A stretch of 64,000 nucleotides of DNA from Saccharopolyspora gloriosae (GCF_014203325.1 NZ_JACHIV010000001.1:6015501-6079500), one strand, 5' to 3'; positions 19,164 to 28,439 are shown, numbered from the stretch's first letter. Numbers and translations: made by a program. The notes: a model not told the origin generated them from the letters alone.

Positions 19164-19832
19164 TCAGGAACGCGGCGAGCCCGACCCCTGCGACTGCAAC
19201 CAGGTCGCCATCGACCGCGGATCCCGCGTCTGCACCAGCACCTGCCCCGGGCCGGCGAAATCGAACACGAGGCCCTCGCCGGTCTTCAACGACTGCGCCA
19301 CCCCGTGGCCCAGCTGCCGCAGCCGCGTCTGCACGTTCTCGCCGTAGGCCACCACGTGCCCGGTGTCGACGGTGAGGAACTCCCCCGGCTGCAACGTCAT
19401 CACGTCCAGCGCGCCGTAGCAGGCCAGCACCAGCGGCCCCTGACCGCTCGCGTGGCGCAGGAATCCGCGCTCCCCGCCGAAGAGGTTCTTGAACCCGGCC
19501 CACTGGTCGTCGAGCTGCACCCCGGCCGCCGAAGCCAGCCACGCCGCGCTCGCCACGCACCAGCCGTGGCCGTCGAGCTCCAGCACGTGCAGATCACCCG
19601 GCAGCGCGGGGGCGACGTCGACCCAGCCGCCCTGCTGTCCCGCGGTGCACGTGGCCCCGCCGGAAGAACCGCTCCTGGTCAGCGACTTGAGCAGGCCGCC
19701 GCCGCGGGCTTCCACCGCGACCCCGTAGCTGGTGGCCAGCATCGAACCGGTGGCGATCCGGGCGGGCTCCCCCGGCGCGAGCAGCAACCGGGCCACTCCG
19801 AACGTCGGCGTGTGCCGGTTCCGTACCTGCAC
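19164..19832 (-). CDS. AIM24 family protein
   Basis: A 222-aa all-beta protein of the AIM24/TIGR00266 family (double-stranded beta-helix). Typical features are the N-terminal LLAPGEPARIATGSMLA, the glycine-rich GGGLLKSLTRSGSSGG and the late LGHGVAQSLKTGEGLVFDFAGPG block. Bacterial members have no assigned activity; the yeast relative is mitochondrial. No signal peptide or membrane helix is visible. It is divergent from moeA with 99 bp between starts. Confidence 0.82.
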   Translation of the reverse strand: MQVRNRHTPTFGVARLLLAPGEPARIATGSMLATSYGVAVEARGGGLLKSLTRSGSSGGATCTAGQQGGWVDVAPALPGDLHVLELDGHGWCVASAAWLASAAGVQLDDQWAGFKNLFGGERGFLRHASGQGPLVLACYGALDVMTLQPGEFLTVDTGHVVAYGENVQTRLRQLGHGVAQSLKTGEGLVFDFAGPGQVLVQTRDPRSMATWLQSQGSGSPRS

Positions 19833-19931
19833 AGCAGCTCCCCTCCACCGCCCCGCTCACACGATCGCTGGCAGTCTGCCACGCGCGCCGAGGCGACTTT
19901 CCGCACGCCGGTGGCGACAGCCCGGTACCCG

Positions 19932-21176
19932 ATGACCGATGATCGTGCGGTGCCCCACGCAACTGGACCTTCCGGCCTGACCCCGGTGCGCGAGCACCAG
20001 GCCTGGGTCGCGACGCTGCTGCCCCCGGCGCCCGTGGAATCCCGGCCGCTGACCGACTGCCTCGGGCTGGCGCTGGCCGAGGACCTGGTCGCGGCGATCC
20101 CGCTGCCGCCGTTCGACAACTCGGCGATGGACGGGTACGCGGTGCGGTCCGTCGACGTCACCGAGGCGAGCCCGCAGCACCCCGTGCAGCTGCCGGTGAG
20201 CGAGGACCTGCCCGCGGGCCGGCTGGACAGCCCACCGCTGCTGCCCGGCACCGCGCACCGGATCATGACCGGCGCCCAGGTGCCGTCCGGGGCGGACGCG
20301 GTCGTGCCGGTGGAACGCACCGACGGCGGCACCGCCGAAGTGCAGGTGCAGGCCTCCGCGCAACCCGGCGCGCACGTGCGCCGCGCCGGGGAGGACGTGC
20401 AGGTCGGCACGGCGGTGCTGGCGGCGGGCGCCTCGCTGGGCCCGACCCAGCTGGGCATCGCCGCCGCCGTCGGAGCCGCACGGCTGCCGGTGCGCAGGCC
20501 GATCCGGGTGCTGGTGCTCTCCACCGGATCGGAGCTCGTCGAGCCCGGTTCGCCGCTGCGGACCGGCCAGATCTACGAGTCGAACGGCCTGATGCTGGCC
20601 GCCGCGGTGCGCGACGCGGGCGGGAAGCCGGAGCTGCTGCGCTTCGTGCCCGATGACGTGGACTCGTTCCACGCCGCGCTCGCTCCGCACCTGGAGACCA
20701 CGGACCTGATCATCACCTCCGGCGGGGTCAGCGCCGGGGCCTACGAAGTGGTCAAGGACGCGCTGTCGGGCAACGGCGTCGAGTTCACCAAGGTCGCGAT
20801 GCAGCCCGGCATGCCGCAGGGCGCCGGGCACTACCGCGGCGGACCCGCCGTGGTGACGCTGCCGGGCAACCCGGTCAGCGCCATGGTGTCGTTCGAGATC
20901 TTCGTGCGGCCCGCGCTGCGGCGGGCCGCGGGGCACCGCGACGCCGAACGCCCCTCCCGGCAGGCGACGCTGACCCGTCCGCTGGAGATCCCGGCCGGCA
21001 AGCGGCAGTACCGCAGGGCGCTGTTCGACGCGGCCGACGGGACGGTGACCCCGCACGGCGGCCCCGGTTCGCACCTGCTGTCCGCGATGGCCACGGCGAA
21101 CTGCCTGCTCGAGATACCGGAGGAGATCACGGAACTGCCAGCCGGTTCCACTGTGGACGTACTTCTGATGGATTGA
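19932..21176 (+). CDS. moeA: Molybdopterin molybdenumtransferase MoeA
   Basis: A 414-aa enzyme that inserts molybdate into adenylylated molybdopterin. Signatures: FDNSAMDGYAVRS, GTAHRIMTGAQVPSGADAVVPVE, VLSTGSELVEPG, and SGGVSAGAYEVVKDAL. It has the usual four-domain length. The ATG at 19932 is used; the longer open frame upstream runs across the AIM24 gene. It supplies cofactor needed by the CoxSLM hydroxylase 13 kb away, although any Mo enzyme would need it. Near the stop lies a TCCACTGTGGAC motif written with the rare Thr codon ACT. Confidence 0.93.
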   Translation: MTDDRAVPHATGPSGLTPVREHQAWVATLLPPAPVESRPLTDCLGLALAEDLVAAIPLPPFDNSAMDGYAVRSVDVTEASPQHPVQLPVSEDLPAGRLDSPPLLPGTAHRIMTGAQVPSGADAVVPVERTDGGTAEVQVQASAQPGAHVRRAGEDVQVGTAVLAAGASLGPTQLGIAAAVGAARLPVRRPIRVLVLSTGSELVEPGSPLRTGQIYESNGLMLAAAVRDAGGKPELLRFVPDDVDSFHAALAPHLETTDLIITSGGVSAGAYEVVKDALSGNGVEFTKVAMQPGMPQGAGHYRGGPAVVTLPGNPVSAMVSFEIFVRPALRRAAGHRDAERPSRQATLTRPLEIPAGKRQYRRALFDAADGTVTPHGGPGSHLLSAMATANCLLEIPEEITELPAGSTVDVLLMD

Positions 21177-21280
21177 CGTCCGGCTGTTTTCCGCTAAGAC
21201 TGCCAGCGCACTTCCGGTGTTCCCGCTCACGGAGCCGGATCGCGGGCAAAATCGTCCCCTCACTCAGGAGTTTCAACACC

Positions 21281-23242
21281 GTGCGTGGCCCCTGGCGCGC
21301 CGCCCTGGCGCTGGCGTTGCACATCGGCTTCTTCGCCGTCCCGGCCTGTTTGGTTCTGGGACTGCTGGCGATAGCGGCGTACACCGTCCGCCTCGACTTC
21401 GGCGGCGGCATGCGCGCCGGGCTCGCCGCGGTCCTGGTGGCCGCATTGATCGGCGTCGGCTGGCGGACGGTGCTGCGCAGACGGGAACGTCCGCGCGGCG
21501 TGGAGCTGACCCGCTCCGCGCAGCCGAAGGTGTGGAAGATGATCGACTCGATCGCGTCGGGGTCGGGCGCCGCCTCGCCCGACGACGTGCGGGTGACCTC
21601 GCAGCCCACCGCCCGGCTGCGGGAGGACACCGCGCTGCTCGGCCTCAAGGTCCGGTCCCGGCACCTGGAGGTCGGCTTACCCCTGATCGCCGGGTTGTCC
21701 ACCAGCGAACTGCGCGCCGTCACCGCCCGCGAGCTGGGCCGCACCGTCGGCGCGAGCAAGCTGGTCGTGCTGGCCGACCGGGTCGACACCAGCGTGCGGC
21801 GCACCGCGAACGGGCTCACCAGCGGCCCGGTGAAGTGGCTGTTCACCGGTTACGCCCGCGCCTACTCGGCGATGGCCTCCGGTGTCGGCGACGAGCTGTG
21901 GTTCGGCGCGGACACCATCGCGGTGAAGGCCGCCGGCAAGCGCGCGGCGGTCACCTCGCTGCGCAAGATGAAGGCGGTCGAGCTCGGCTGGCGCGACTAC
22001 GCCGAGCAGTACCTGAGCATGGCCACCAAGGTCGAGCACACCCCCGACCTGCTGCTGGGGTTCCGGGCGTTCATGGACCACCCGGAGCGCAAGCCGCAGC
22101 TCGCGGAGCGGGTCAAGCAGGCCCTCGCCGAGGAGCGCGACGTGCGCCCGTCCACGCGGGACCGCGTGGAGGCGATGAAGCGGCTGCGCGGCGGCGACCG
22201 CGAACCCGAGGAGCATCCGGCGTTCGCGCTGCTGCGGGAACCGCGCAAGAGCGTGCCGGAGCTGGAGAACAAGCTGCTGATCGACGGGCTCGGCCCGCGG
22301 CTGCCGTGGCCGGACCTGGCCCGCAAGGCGGGGGCCGCGGAGGTCGCCCGGCAGGCCGGGCTGCTGAGCTCCGCGGTGGCGCAGAGCGGCCTGGAGTGCC
22401 CGCCCGCGATCGGCGGCGTGCTCGCCGCCATCCACCGCGGCGAGGGCCCGGATCTGATCAACCCGGTGCTGAACCCGGGGTTGAACCCGGATCGGGTGGA
22501 CGAGGCCGTGGTGGACACGCTCACGGAGCTGCTCGGCGGTGCCGTGGTGGACGCGCTGGTGTGCGCGGGCCGGGCGCAGCACGAGCTGGACTGGGCGGGC
22601 GACTCGGTGGTGCGGCTCAGCGGTGGCAGGCCGCTGGACCCGGATCGGCTGGTGCGGCCCGCGGTGGCGGATCCGCGGCTCGTCCCCGGCCTGCACCGGG
22701 CGCTGGTGGATCTGGGCGTGCCGTTGCAGCACGCCAGGGAGCCCGCCGCGGAGCCGGAGCCGTCGGTGTCGGGGATCGTCAGCCCGGTGCAGTACGCGGG
22801 TGAGCGATACGACCTGCTGGTGACCGACCGGGGCCTGGTGTTCCTGCCGAGCTCGGCGAGCACGGCGCGGCGGCTGCTGGCCGGGGCGTCGGCGCGGGTG
22901 CGGCAGTCGGAGCTCGACGAGCTCGACGAGCTGCTGGTGGCCCCGGTGGAGCGGCTGCGGAGCAAGCAGGACGCGCAGTGGGTGGACAGCCGGGACGTGG
23001 CGGCGACGACGTTGACCCAGGAGCGGTCCGGCTGGTCGTTGAAGCTGGAGCTGTACCTGGACGACGCCTCGTCCTCGACGGTCCGCTCGGACGCGGTCGA
23101 GCAGGGCGAGGACGACGTGGCCGTGCTGGTCGTGGGCAGCACCGCGGACACCGATGAGCGCGGCGACCCCTACGGCGGTCTGGGCGAGCTGATGGGCGCT
23201 CGGATGCGGATCGACGACCACCGGGAGCCCTCGGACGAGTGA
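21281..23242 (+). CDS. M48-like membrane protein with lost HExxH motif
   Basis: A 653-aa protein. Two N-terminal transmembrane helices (about residues 6-60) precede a domain that resembles the M48 peptidase core: LSTSELRAVTARELGRTVGASK matches the usual EL-x-AV-x-AHELGH stretch (motifs read separately), but both zinc histidines are Arg (RELGR). The catalytic Glu remains, yet zinc binding looks impossible, so it is likely a pseudo-peptidase or scaffold. The C-terminal 400 residues have no family I recognise. The GTG at 21281 is preferred because CAGGAG precedes it by ten bases; the longer frame from 21173 is possible. Confidence 0.6.
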   Translation: MRGPWRAALALALHIGFFAVPACLVLGLLAIAAYTVRLDFGGGMRAGLAAVLVAALIGVGWRTVLRRRERPRGVELTRSAQPKVWKMIDSIASGSGAASPDDVRVTSQPTARLREDTALLGLKVRSRHLEVGLPLIAGLSTSELRAVTARELGRTVGASKLVVLADRVDTSVRRTANGLTSGPVKWLFTGYARAYSAMASGVGDELWFGADTIAVKAAGKRAAVTSLRKMKAVELGWRDYAEQYLSMATKVEHTPDLLLGFRAFMDHPERKPQLAERVKQALAEERDVRPSTRDRVEAMKRLRGGDREPEEHPAFALLREPRKSVPELENKLLIDGLGPRLPWPDLARKAGAAEVARQAGLLSSAVAQSGLECPPAIGGVLAAIHRGEGPDLINPVLNPGLNPDRVDEAVVDTLTELLGGAVVDALVCAGRAQHELDWAGDSVVRLSGGRPLDPDRLVRPAVADPRLVPGLHRALVDLGVPLQHAREPAAEPEPSVSGIVSPVQYAGERYDLLVTDRGLVFLPSSASTARRLLAGASARVRQSELDELDELLVAPVERLRSKQDAQWVDSRDVAATTLTQERSGWSLKLELYLDDASSSTVRSDAVEQGEDDVAVLVVGSTADTDERGDPYGGLGELMGARMRIDDHREPSDE

Positions 23243-23339
23243 GGGATGCGGCGGCGAAAATGTCACTCTCGGTTACAAATCTCGACCCGCAATGTCCTCC
23301 AATAGCGGCTACGTAGTTCGTGTGAGCTCAATTACACTG

Positions 23340-23548
23340 GAAACTGCGTAACAACCTGTCGATCGACTCCGTCTCACTAGACGTCAGCCCCCTCTCACCA
23401 GGGAGGGAGCGGACACCGGGCTCCGTGTGCCGTCGGGGGGTGCACGGGCCCACATCGGGGACCGTTTGGCGCCAACGGGGAGGCGCCTTGCGGTTGGTGC
23501 CGGGGTGGCACCGGCGCTTCGGGGGCGCCGGGCCACCCCGGCACTTTT
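23340..23548 (+). ncRNA. Candidate structured RNA or attenuated leader
   Basis: A TACACT -10-like box near 23333 precedes about 200 nt with several self-complementary blocks: GGGC-x-CCGTG with CACGGGCCC (about 23420-23452), the CGTTTGGCGCCAACG palindrome near 23463-23477, and a final hairpin with T-run. No open frame spans it convincingly. It does not match a riboswitch class I can name. It may instead be a long 3' UTR of the preceding gene or an attenuator before psd. Confidence 0.35.
23497..23548 (+). terminator. Strong intrinsic terminator with T-run
   Basis: GTGCCGGGGTGGC pairs with its complement, an inner CCGGCGC/GCGCCGG stem extends it, and TTTT follows at once. It lies 255 bp after the M48-like gene and 417 bp before psd. 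Confidence 0.8.
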
Positions 23549-23964
23549 ACGTCCACCCCCGCTCACCTGCGGCTGAGCCCGCCCGCCCCGCGGCCACCGG
23601 GCTCGCGACCCACCGCGACGCGCCTCCGTGCGAGCGCCCGCCGAGCGGTCCGCCACCCGCCGGAAGCCCGCCGCGGGCGGCCTCCCGGAGCGCCCGCGCA
23701 CCGCCTCACCCGTTCAGAGCAGGCATAGCGCCCCGGAACGCTCCCCACCGCGCATCGCGAAGTCCACGACGTGACAGGCTCCGCACCTGCCCGCGACGCC
23801 GCGGGCGGCCAAGGACATCGTCAGCACCGCGAGGCGACCACCGATGATCGACTCCGCCCCCTGGCGCAGCCGCCGAGGGCACGTCGGCGATGCTGTACCG
23901 ACACGGCCGCAGCGCAGCAGACGCGCCGCGGTCACGACCTCCGACGCAGGGGTGTAGCAGCTCG

Positions 23965-24702
23965 ATGAGCACCCAGACAGAACCCGGCACGTCCCCCGCC
24001 AGCGGCAACCCGCTCGCGCACCTCGCCAAGCTGGCCCGCGACACCGTGCCCCCCATGCACCCGGCGGGCAAGCCGTTCGTGCTCGGCGCCGCCGTCGCCA
24101 CCCTGCTGCTGCGCCGCGCGTGGCGGCCCGCGGGCGTGCTCGGCGGCATCGCCACCGCCTGGTGCGCGTGGTTCTTCCGCGAACCGCAGCGCGTCACCCC
24201 GGCCCGCGACGGCATCGCCGTCGCCCCCGCCGACGGCACCGTCGCGCACGTGGAATCCGCCACCCCACCGCCCGAACTCGGGCTCGGCGACCGGCCCATG
24301 ACCAGGGTCAGCGCGTTCCTCACCGTCTTCGACGTGCACGTGCAGCGGCTCCCAGCGACCGGCGAGATCGTGCACGCCGCCTACCGGCCCGGCAAGTTCC
24401 TCTCCGCCGACCTCGACAAGGCCAGCGAGGACAACGAACGCAACTCGCTGCTGCTGCGCACCGACGACGGCCACGAGCTCGCCGTGGTGCAGATCGCCGG
24501 CCTGGTCGCCCGCCGCATCGTGTGCTGCGTCGGCGACGGAGACCGCGCCGAAGCCGGACGCACCTACGGGCTGATCCGCTTCGGCTCCCGCGTGGACCTC
24601 TACGTCCCGGCCGGCAGCCGGATCCTCGTCGAACCCGGCCAGCGCACCGTCGGCGGCGAAACCGTGCTCGCCGAACTCCCCACCGGTGGCGAGCGGGCAT
24701 GA
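23965..24702 (+). CDS. psd: Phosphatidylserine decarboxylase proenzyme (short, archaeal-type)
   Basis: A 245-aa pyruvoyl-dependent decarboxylase that makes phosphatidylethanolamine. One or two N-terminal hydrophobic segments precede the catalytic part, with RVSAFLTVFDVHVQR and NERNSLLLRT motifs. The self-cleavage site is the Ser in RFGSRVDLYVP near residue 206, which becomes the pyruvoyl group. The length is that of the short class usually paired with pssA. It overlaps pssA as ATGA, so both steps are co-translated. Confidence 0.92.
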   Translation: MSTQTEPGTSPASGNPLAHLAKLARDTVPPMHPAGKPFVLGAAVATLLLRRAWRPAGVLGGIATAWCAWFFREPQRVTPARDGIAVAPADGTVAHVESATPPPELGLGDRPMTRVSAFLTVFDVHVQRLPATGEIVHAAYRPGKFLSADLDKASEDNERNSLLLRTDDGHELAVVQIAGLVARRIVCCVGDGDRAEAGRTYGLIRFGSRVDLYVPAGSRILVEPGQRTVGGETVLAELPTGGERA

Positions 24703-25634
24703 ACGGCGCGCGCCTCGCCCCGCCCGGCATCCGCCTGCTGCCCAACGCCATCACCGTGCTGGCGATGTGCTCCGGGCTCTCCGCGGTGCAGTTCGCGCTG
24801 AACCACCAGCTCACCGGGGCCATCGCCGCCGTCGCCGTCGCCGCCGTGCTGGACGGGCTCGACGGCCGCATCGCCCGGCTGCTCGACGCCTCCACCCGGA
24901 TGGGCGCCGAGCTCGACTCGCTGTCCGACGCGATGTCGTTCGGCGTGGCCCCGGCGCTGACGCTCTACGCGTGGCAGCTGCAGGACAACCGGGCGGGCTG
25001 GATCGCGGCGCTGATCTTCGCGGTGTGCATGATCCTGCGGCTGGCGCGGTTCAACACCCTGCTCGACGACACCGAGCAGCCCGCGTTCAGCAAGGAGTTC
25101 TTCGTCGGCGTGCCCGCGCCCGCCGCGGGACTCCTGGCCCTGCTGCCGCTCGTGCTCACCGCGCACTTCGGCTACGCCGGCTGGTGGGCGCAGCAACCCG
25201 TCGTGATGGTGTGGATGGTGGCCGTGGCCGCCCTCGCCGTCAGCCGGGTGCCCACGCTGTCGCTGAAGACCGTCAAGGTCCCCCCGCGACTGATGGCGCC
25301 GCTGCTGGTGCTGGTGGCCGTGCTGGCCGCCGGGATCATCATGTTCCCGCTGATCTCGCTGGCCGTGGCGCTGCTGGTGTACCTGATCCACATCCCGTAC
25401 GCCGTGTACCGGCACCGCTGGCTCGTCCGGCACCCCGAAGCGTGGGCCGCCGCGCCCCGCGAACGGCGCGCCATCCGCAGGCGCACCCAGCGCCGCCTCG
25501 GACTGCGCCCACCGCACCCCCGGCGCGCGCTCGCGGGCGCGCGGCAGCGGATGCGGCGGGGACGCAACCGCGGACCGGACGGCCCCCGCCTGAGCTGGCG
25601 CCGCCTCGGGCTCCGCGGGAATCGTTCTCGCTGA
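24699..25634 (+). CDS. pssA: CDP-diacylglycerol-serine O-phosphatidyltransferase
   Basis: A 311-aa integral membrane enzyme making phosphatidylserine from CDP-diacylglycerol and serine. The CDP-alcohol phosphatidyltransferase motif DGLDGRIAR-x8-GAELDSLSD is complete (residues 49-75). About eight hydrophobic segments follow. The last 65 residues are a very Arg-rich cytoplasmic tail, longer than usual. It starts in an ATGA overlap with psd, which consumes its product. Repeat element B begins right after the stop. Confidence 0.93.
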   Translation: MNGARLAPPGIRLLPNAITVLAMCSGLSAVQFALNHQLTGAIAAVAVAAVLDGLDGRIARLLDASTRMGAELDSLSDAMSFGVAPALTLYAWQLQDNRAGWIAALIFAVCMILRLARFNTLLDDTEQPAFSKEFFVGVPAPAAGLLALLPLVLTAHFGYAGWWAQQPVVMVWMVAVAALAVSRVPTLSLKTVKVPPRLMAPLLVLVAVLAAGIIMFPLISLAVALLVYLIHIPYAVYRHRWLVRHPEAWAAAPRERRAIRRRTQRRLGLRPPHPRRALAGARQRMRRGRNRGPDGPRLSWRRLGLRGNRSR

Positions 25635-25639
25635 GACTG

Positions 25640-26065
25640 CCCGCCCGGTCGTTTTGCTCGGGTGGTCGGGTGGCGGAACCTCAGCGTCCTTCTCGCTGCG
25701 GGATCTTTTTCCCAAGTGGCTCCGCCACGAGGGAAAAAGCTGTCCTCGCGAGAAGGACGCTGAGAACCCGCGGGTGGTCGGCTTGCTTGCGTGGGCTATT
25801 CGCTGCGCGAATACAGGCACGGCCTATGGCCGCAAGGCAGGCGTGACTTCGTCCGCCCAAGGCACGGCTTCGCCGCAAGGCACGGCTTCGCCGCAAGGGC
25901 AGGCGTGACTTCGTCCGCCCCAGAGCAAGGCACGGCCTACGGCCGCAAAGCAGGCTTGCTTCGCCGCCCAGAGCACGGCTCCGCCGCAAGGCACGGCTAT
26001 GCCGCGAAGCACGGCCTACGGCCGCAAGGCAGGCTCGCTTCGCCGCCCAAGGCACGGCCTTCGCT
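25640..26065 (-). repeat. Covariant palindromic repeat R2, copy B
   Basis: Reverse orientation: core first, array last. Outer arms 25682-25696 and 25748-25762 carry the same 7-nt block as copy A (CGTCCTT). The second hairpin is TATTCGC-TGC-GCGAATA (25797-25813). The array (25820-26060) has GGCCGTAGGCC and GGCGAAGCC type units read on the minus strand. It begins just after pssA; with the following 140 bp it fills the 573-bp gap to the AAA gene, and no gene is seen there. Confidence 0.85.
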
Positions 26066-26207
26066 AGGCAAGTGGGCTTCGTCCGCTTGCTGCTCGGCTT
26101 CGCTTCCTTCGTTCGGTGCGTTGGTTCGGGCCGGTAAGGGGTGCCCGCTGGCTTCGGGGTGGGTTTGCGGGTGAGGGGTGGGGTCGGGGACGGCTAGGGT
26201 CGGTGGT

Positions 26208-28430
26208 GTGCCGTCCTTGACCTTGAACGTTCGCTTGTCGCCGTCCGCTGCCGACACCCGTCGTGGTGTGGTGCGGTTGCACCCGGAAGTGCTCGACGCG
26301 TTGGGGTTGCGGCCGTGGGACGCGGTGGCGCTCACCGGGGCTCGGGTGACGGTGGCGTTGGCCGCCGCCGCGGACCGCGGCGGGCCGGCGGGCGTGGTGC
26401 TCGTCGACGACGTGGCCCTGATGAACCTGGGACTCGGTGAAGGCGCCGAAGTCGGCGTCGCGCCGGTGCGGGCGACCCCCGCTCGGCGGGTCACGGTGGC
26501 CGGTTCCCGGCTCGCCACCGCCGCGGCTCCGCCGGAAGTGATCAGGCTGGCGCTGACCGGCAAGGTCTTCCGGCCGGGGGACACCGTGTCGCTGCTGCCG
26601 CAGGACCTCGCCCCGTCGACGGCGGCCCACGCCGGGCAGGTCCGCAGCAGGCTCTCCGCGTCGATCGGCACGACCTGGACCAACGAGCTGATCACCATCG
26701 CCGCCACCGATCCGGACGGCCCCGCCACCGTGCAACCGTCCACTGTGGTCACTTGGCGCGGCTCCCCCGAACCCGCCCCGAGCGCGCCCGCCGAACCCGA
26801 GGAAGTCGGCCCCGCCGCACCTCCCTCCCCGGTGGCGCCCACCGAACCCGCCGTCCCCGTCAGCGACCTCGCCGGATCGCGCGAGACCGCGAACCGGCTC
26901 GCCGAATGGCTCCGGTTGTCGTTCGAACAACCGGAACTGCTGCACCGGCTCGGCGCCACCGCCCGGCTCGGCGTGCTCGTCAGCGGCCCGTCCGGTGTCG
27001 GCAAAGCCACCCTGGTGCGCTCGGTCGCGGCCTCCGTGTCCGCGGAACTCGTCGAAGTCACCGCGCCCAGCATCGCCGCCCTCGAATCCCGCGGCGCCGC
27101 CCGACGCCTCCAAGAATCCCTGGACCGCGCCACGGAGATCGCCGCGAACGGCCGGAACTGCGTGCTGCTGCTCACCGACGTGGACAGCCTGCTGCCCGCC
27201 ACCGAACCGCCGCCCCTGGCGACCGTCGCGCTCGACGCGCTCACCGCCGCGATGAACGCCGAGCGGGTCGCCATCGTCGTCACCAGCGCACAACCCCAAT
27301 CCGTCGACCCCCGGCTGCGCGAACCCGGCCGGATCGACCGGGAACTGACCATCGGACTCCCCGACTCCGCGACCCGCGTGGAACTGCTGCGCGTGCTGCT
27401 GCGCAACACGCCGCTCGCCGCCGACGTGGAACTCGGCGAACTCGCCGAACGGACACCGGGCTTCGCCGCGGCCGACCTGGTGGCGCTGTGCCGGGAATCC
27501 GCGGTGCGCGCCGCGCTGCGCCACCGCGACAACGCGGCCGAACCCACCCTCTCCCAGCACGACCTCATCGCCGCGCTGTCCTCCGTGCGCCCCATCTCGA
27601 TGTCCACATCGGACGACCTGCGCACCGGCGGGCTCACCCTGGACGACGTGGGCAACATGGTCGACGTCAAGCAATCGCTCACCGAAACGGTGCTGTGGCC
27701 GCTGCGCTACCCGGACTCGTTCACCCGGCTCGGCGTGGAACCACCGCGCGGCGTGCTGCTGTACGGGCCACCGGGCTGCGGCAAGACGTTCCTGATCCGG
27801 GCGCTCGCGGGCAGCGGACGGCTCAACGTGCTGTCCGTCAAAGGCGCCGAACTGATGGACAAGTTCGTCGGCGAATCCGAACGAGCCGTGCGCGAACTGT
27901 TCCTGCGCGCCGCCAACGCCGCCCCCACCCTGATCTTCCTCGACGAAGTGGACGCACTCGCACCGCGACGCGGCCAATCCAGCGACTCCGGCGTCGGAGA
28001 CCGCGTCGTGGCGGCGCTGCTCACCGAACTCGACGGCGTCGAACCCATGCGGGACGTGGTGGTGCTCGGCGCGACCAACCGCCCCGAACTCGTCGACCCG
28101 GCCCTGCTGCGCCCCGGCAGACTGGAACGCCTGGTCTACGTCCCGCCGCCGGACCAGCACGCGCGGGCGGAAATCCTGCGCTCCGCGGCGAAGAACACCC
28201 CGCTCACCCCCGACGTGGACCTGGCTGCGGTGGCCGCCGACCTCGACGGCTACTCCGCCGCCGACTGCGCCGCCCTCGTCCGCGAAGCCGCGCTCACCGC
28301 GATGCGCGAATCCCTCGACGCCGCCGAAGTTTCCGCCGCGCACCTCGACGCCGCCCGCCGAGCAGTCCGCCCCTCGCTGGACCCCGACCAACTAGCAACC
28401 CTGCAGTCCTACGCTGATTCACGTCGTTGA
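26208..28430 (+). CDS. Cdc48-like double AAA+ ATPase with degenerate first ring
   Basis: A 740-aa protein with an N-terminal Cdc48-N-like double-psi barrel (about 1-160), a Pro-rich linker, and two AAA domains. D1 has Walker A GPSGVGKAT, lacking Ser/Thr after the Lys, and Walker B LLLTDVDSL, lacking the catalytic Glu. D2 is intact: GPPGCGKT, LIFLDEVDAL and ATNRPELVDPALLRPGR. Such proteins unfold substrates, sometimes for the proteasome. The GTG at 26208 starts the conserved part. Copies B and C of the repeat flank it in the same orientation. Confidence 0.85.
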   Translation: MPSLTLNVRLSPSAADTRRGVVRLHPEVLDALGLRPWDAVALTGARVTVALAAAADRGGPAGVVLVDDVALMNLGLGEGAEVGVAPVRATPARRVTVAGSRLATAAAPPEVIRLALTGKVFRPGDTVSLLPQDLAPSTAAHAGQVRSRLSASIGTTWTNELITIAATDPDGPATVQPSTVVTWRGSPEPAPSAPAEPEEVGPAAPPSPVAPTEPAVPVSDLAGSRETANRLAEWLRLSFEQPELLHRLGATARLGVLVSGPSGVGKATLVRSVAASVSAELVEVTAPSIAALESRGAARRLQESLDRATEIAANGRNCVLLLTDVDSLLPATEPPPLATVALDALTAAMNAERVAIVVTSAQPQSVDPRLREPGRIDRELTIGLPDSATRVELLRVLLRNTPLAADVELGELAERTPGFAAADLVALCRESAVRAALRHRDNAAEPTLSQHDLIAALSSVRPISMSTSDDLRTGGLTLDDVGNMVDVKQSLTETVLWPLRYPDSFTRLGVEPPRGVLLYGPPGCGKTFLIRALAGSGRLNVLSVKGAELMDKFVGESERAVRELFLRAANAAPTLIFLDEVDALAPRRGQSSDSGVGDRVVAALLTELDGVEPMRDVVVLGATNRPELVDPALLRPGRLERLVYVPPPDQHARAEILRSAAKNTPLTPDVDLAAVAADLDGYSAADCAALVREAALTAMRESLDAAEVSAAHLDAARRAVRPSLDPDQLATLQSYADSRR

Positions 28431-28439
28431 GGGTTTGAG

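Larger units (their letters stand above)
23243..23964. other. Gene-free stretch upstream of psd
   Basis: A 722-bp gap. It contains a possible structured RNA ending in a strong terminator (23340-23548), then about 415 bp of GC-rich sequence with open frames on both strands that show no family features. The psd promoter should lie in the second part. Confidence 0.5.

Noticed and set aside
18901..19347. A 148-codon plus-strand ORF between cspA and the AIM24 gene
   Set aside because: Its second half is antisense to AIM24 and its first half lies in AT-rich intergenic DNA with hairpins; no protein features.
23460..23548. ydaO-type c-di-AMP riboswitch or 6C RNA before psd
   Set aside because: The characteristic conserved blocks are not found; only general folding potential and a terminator are seen.
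23706..24323. A 205-codon minus-strand ORF over the psd start
   Set aside because: It is a shadow of psd plus the upstream gap, with no motifs.
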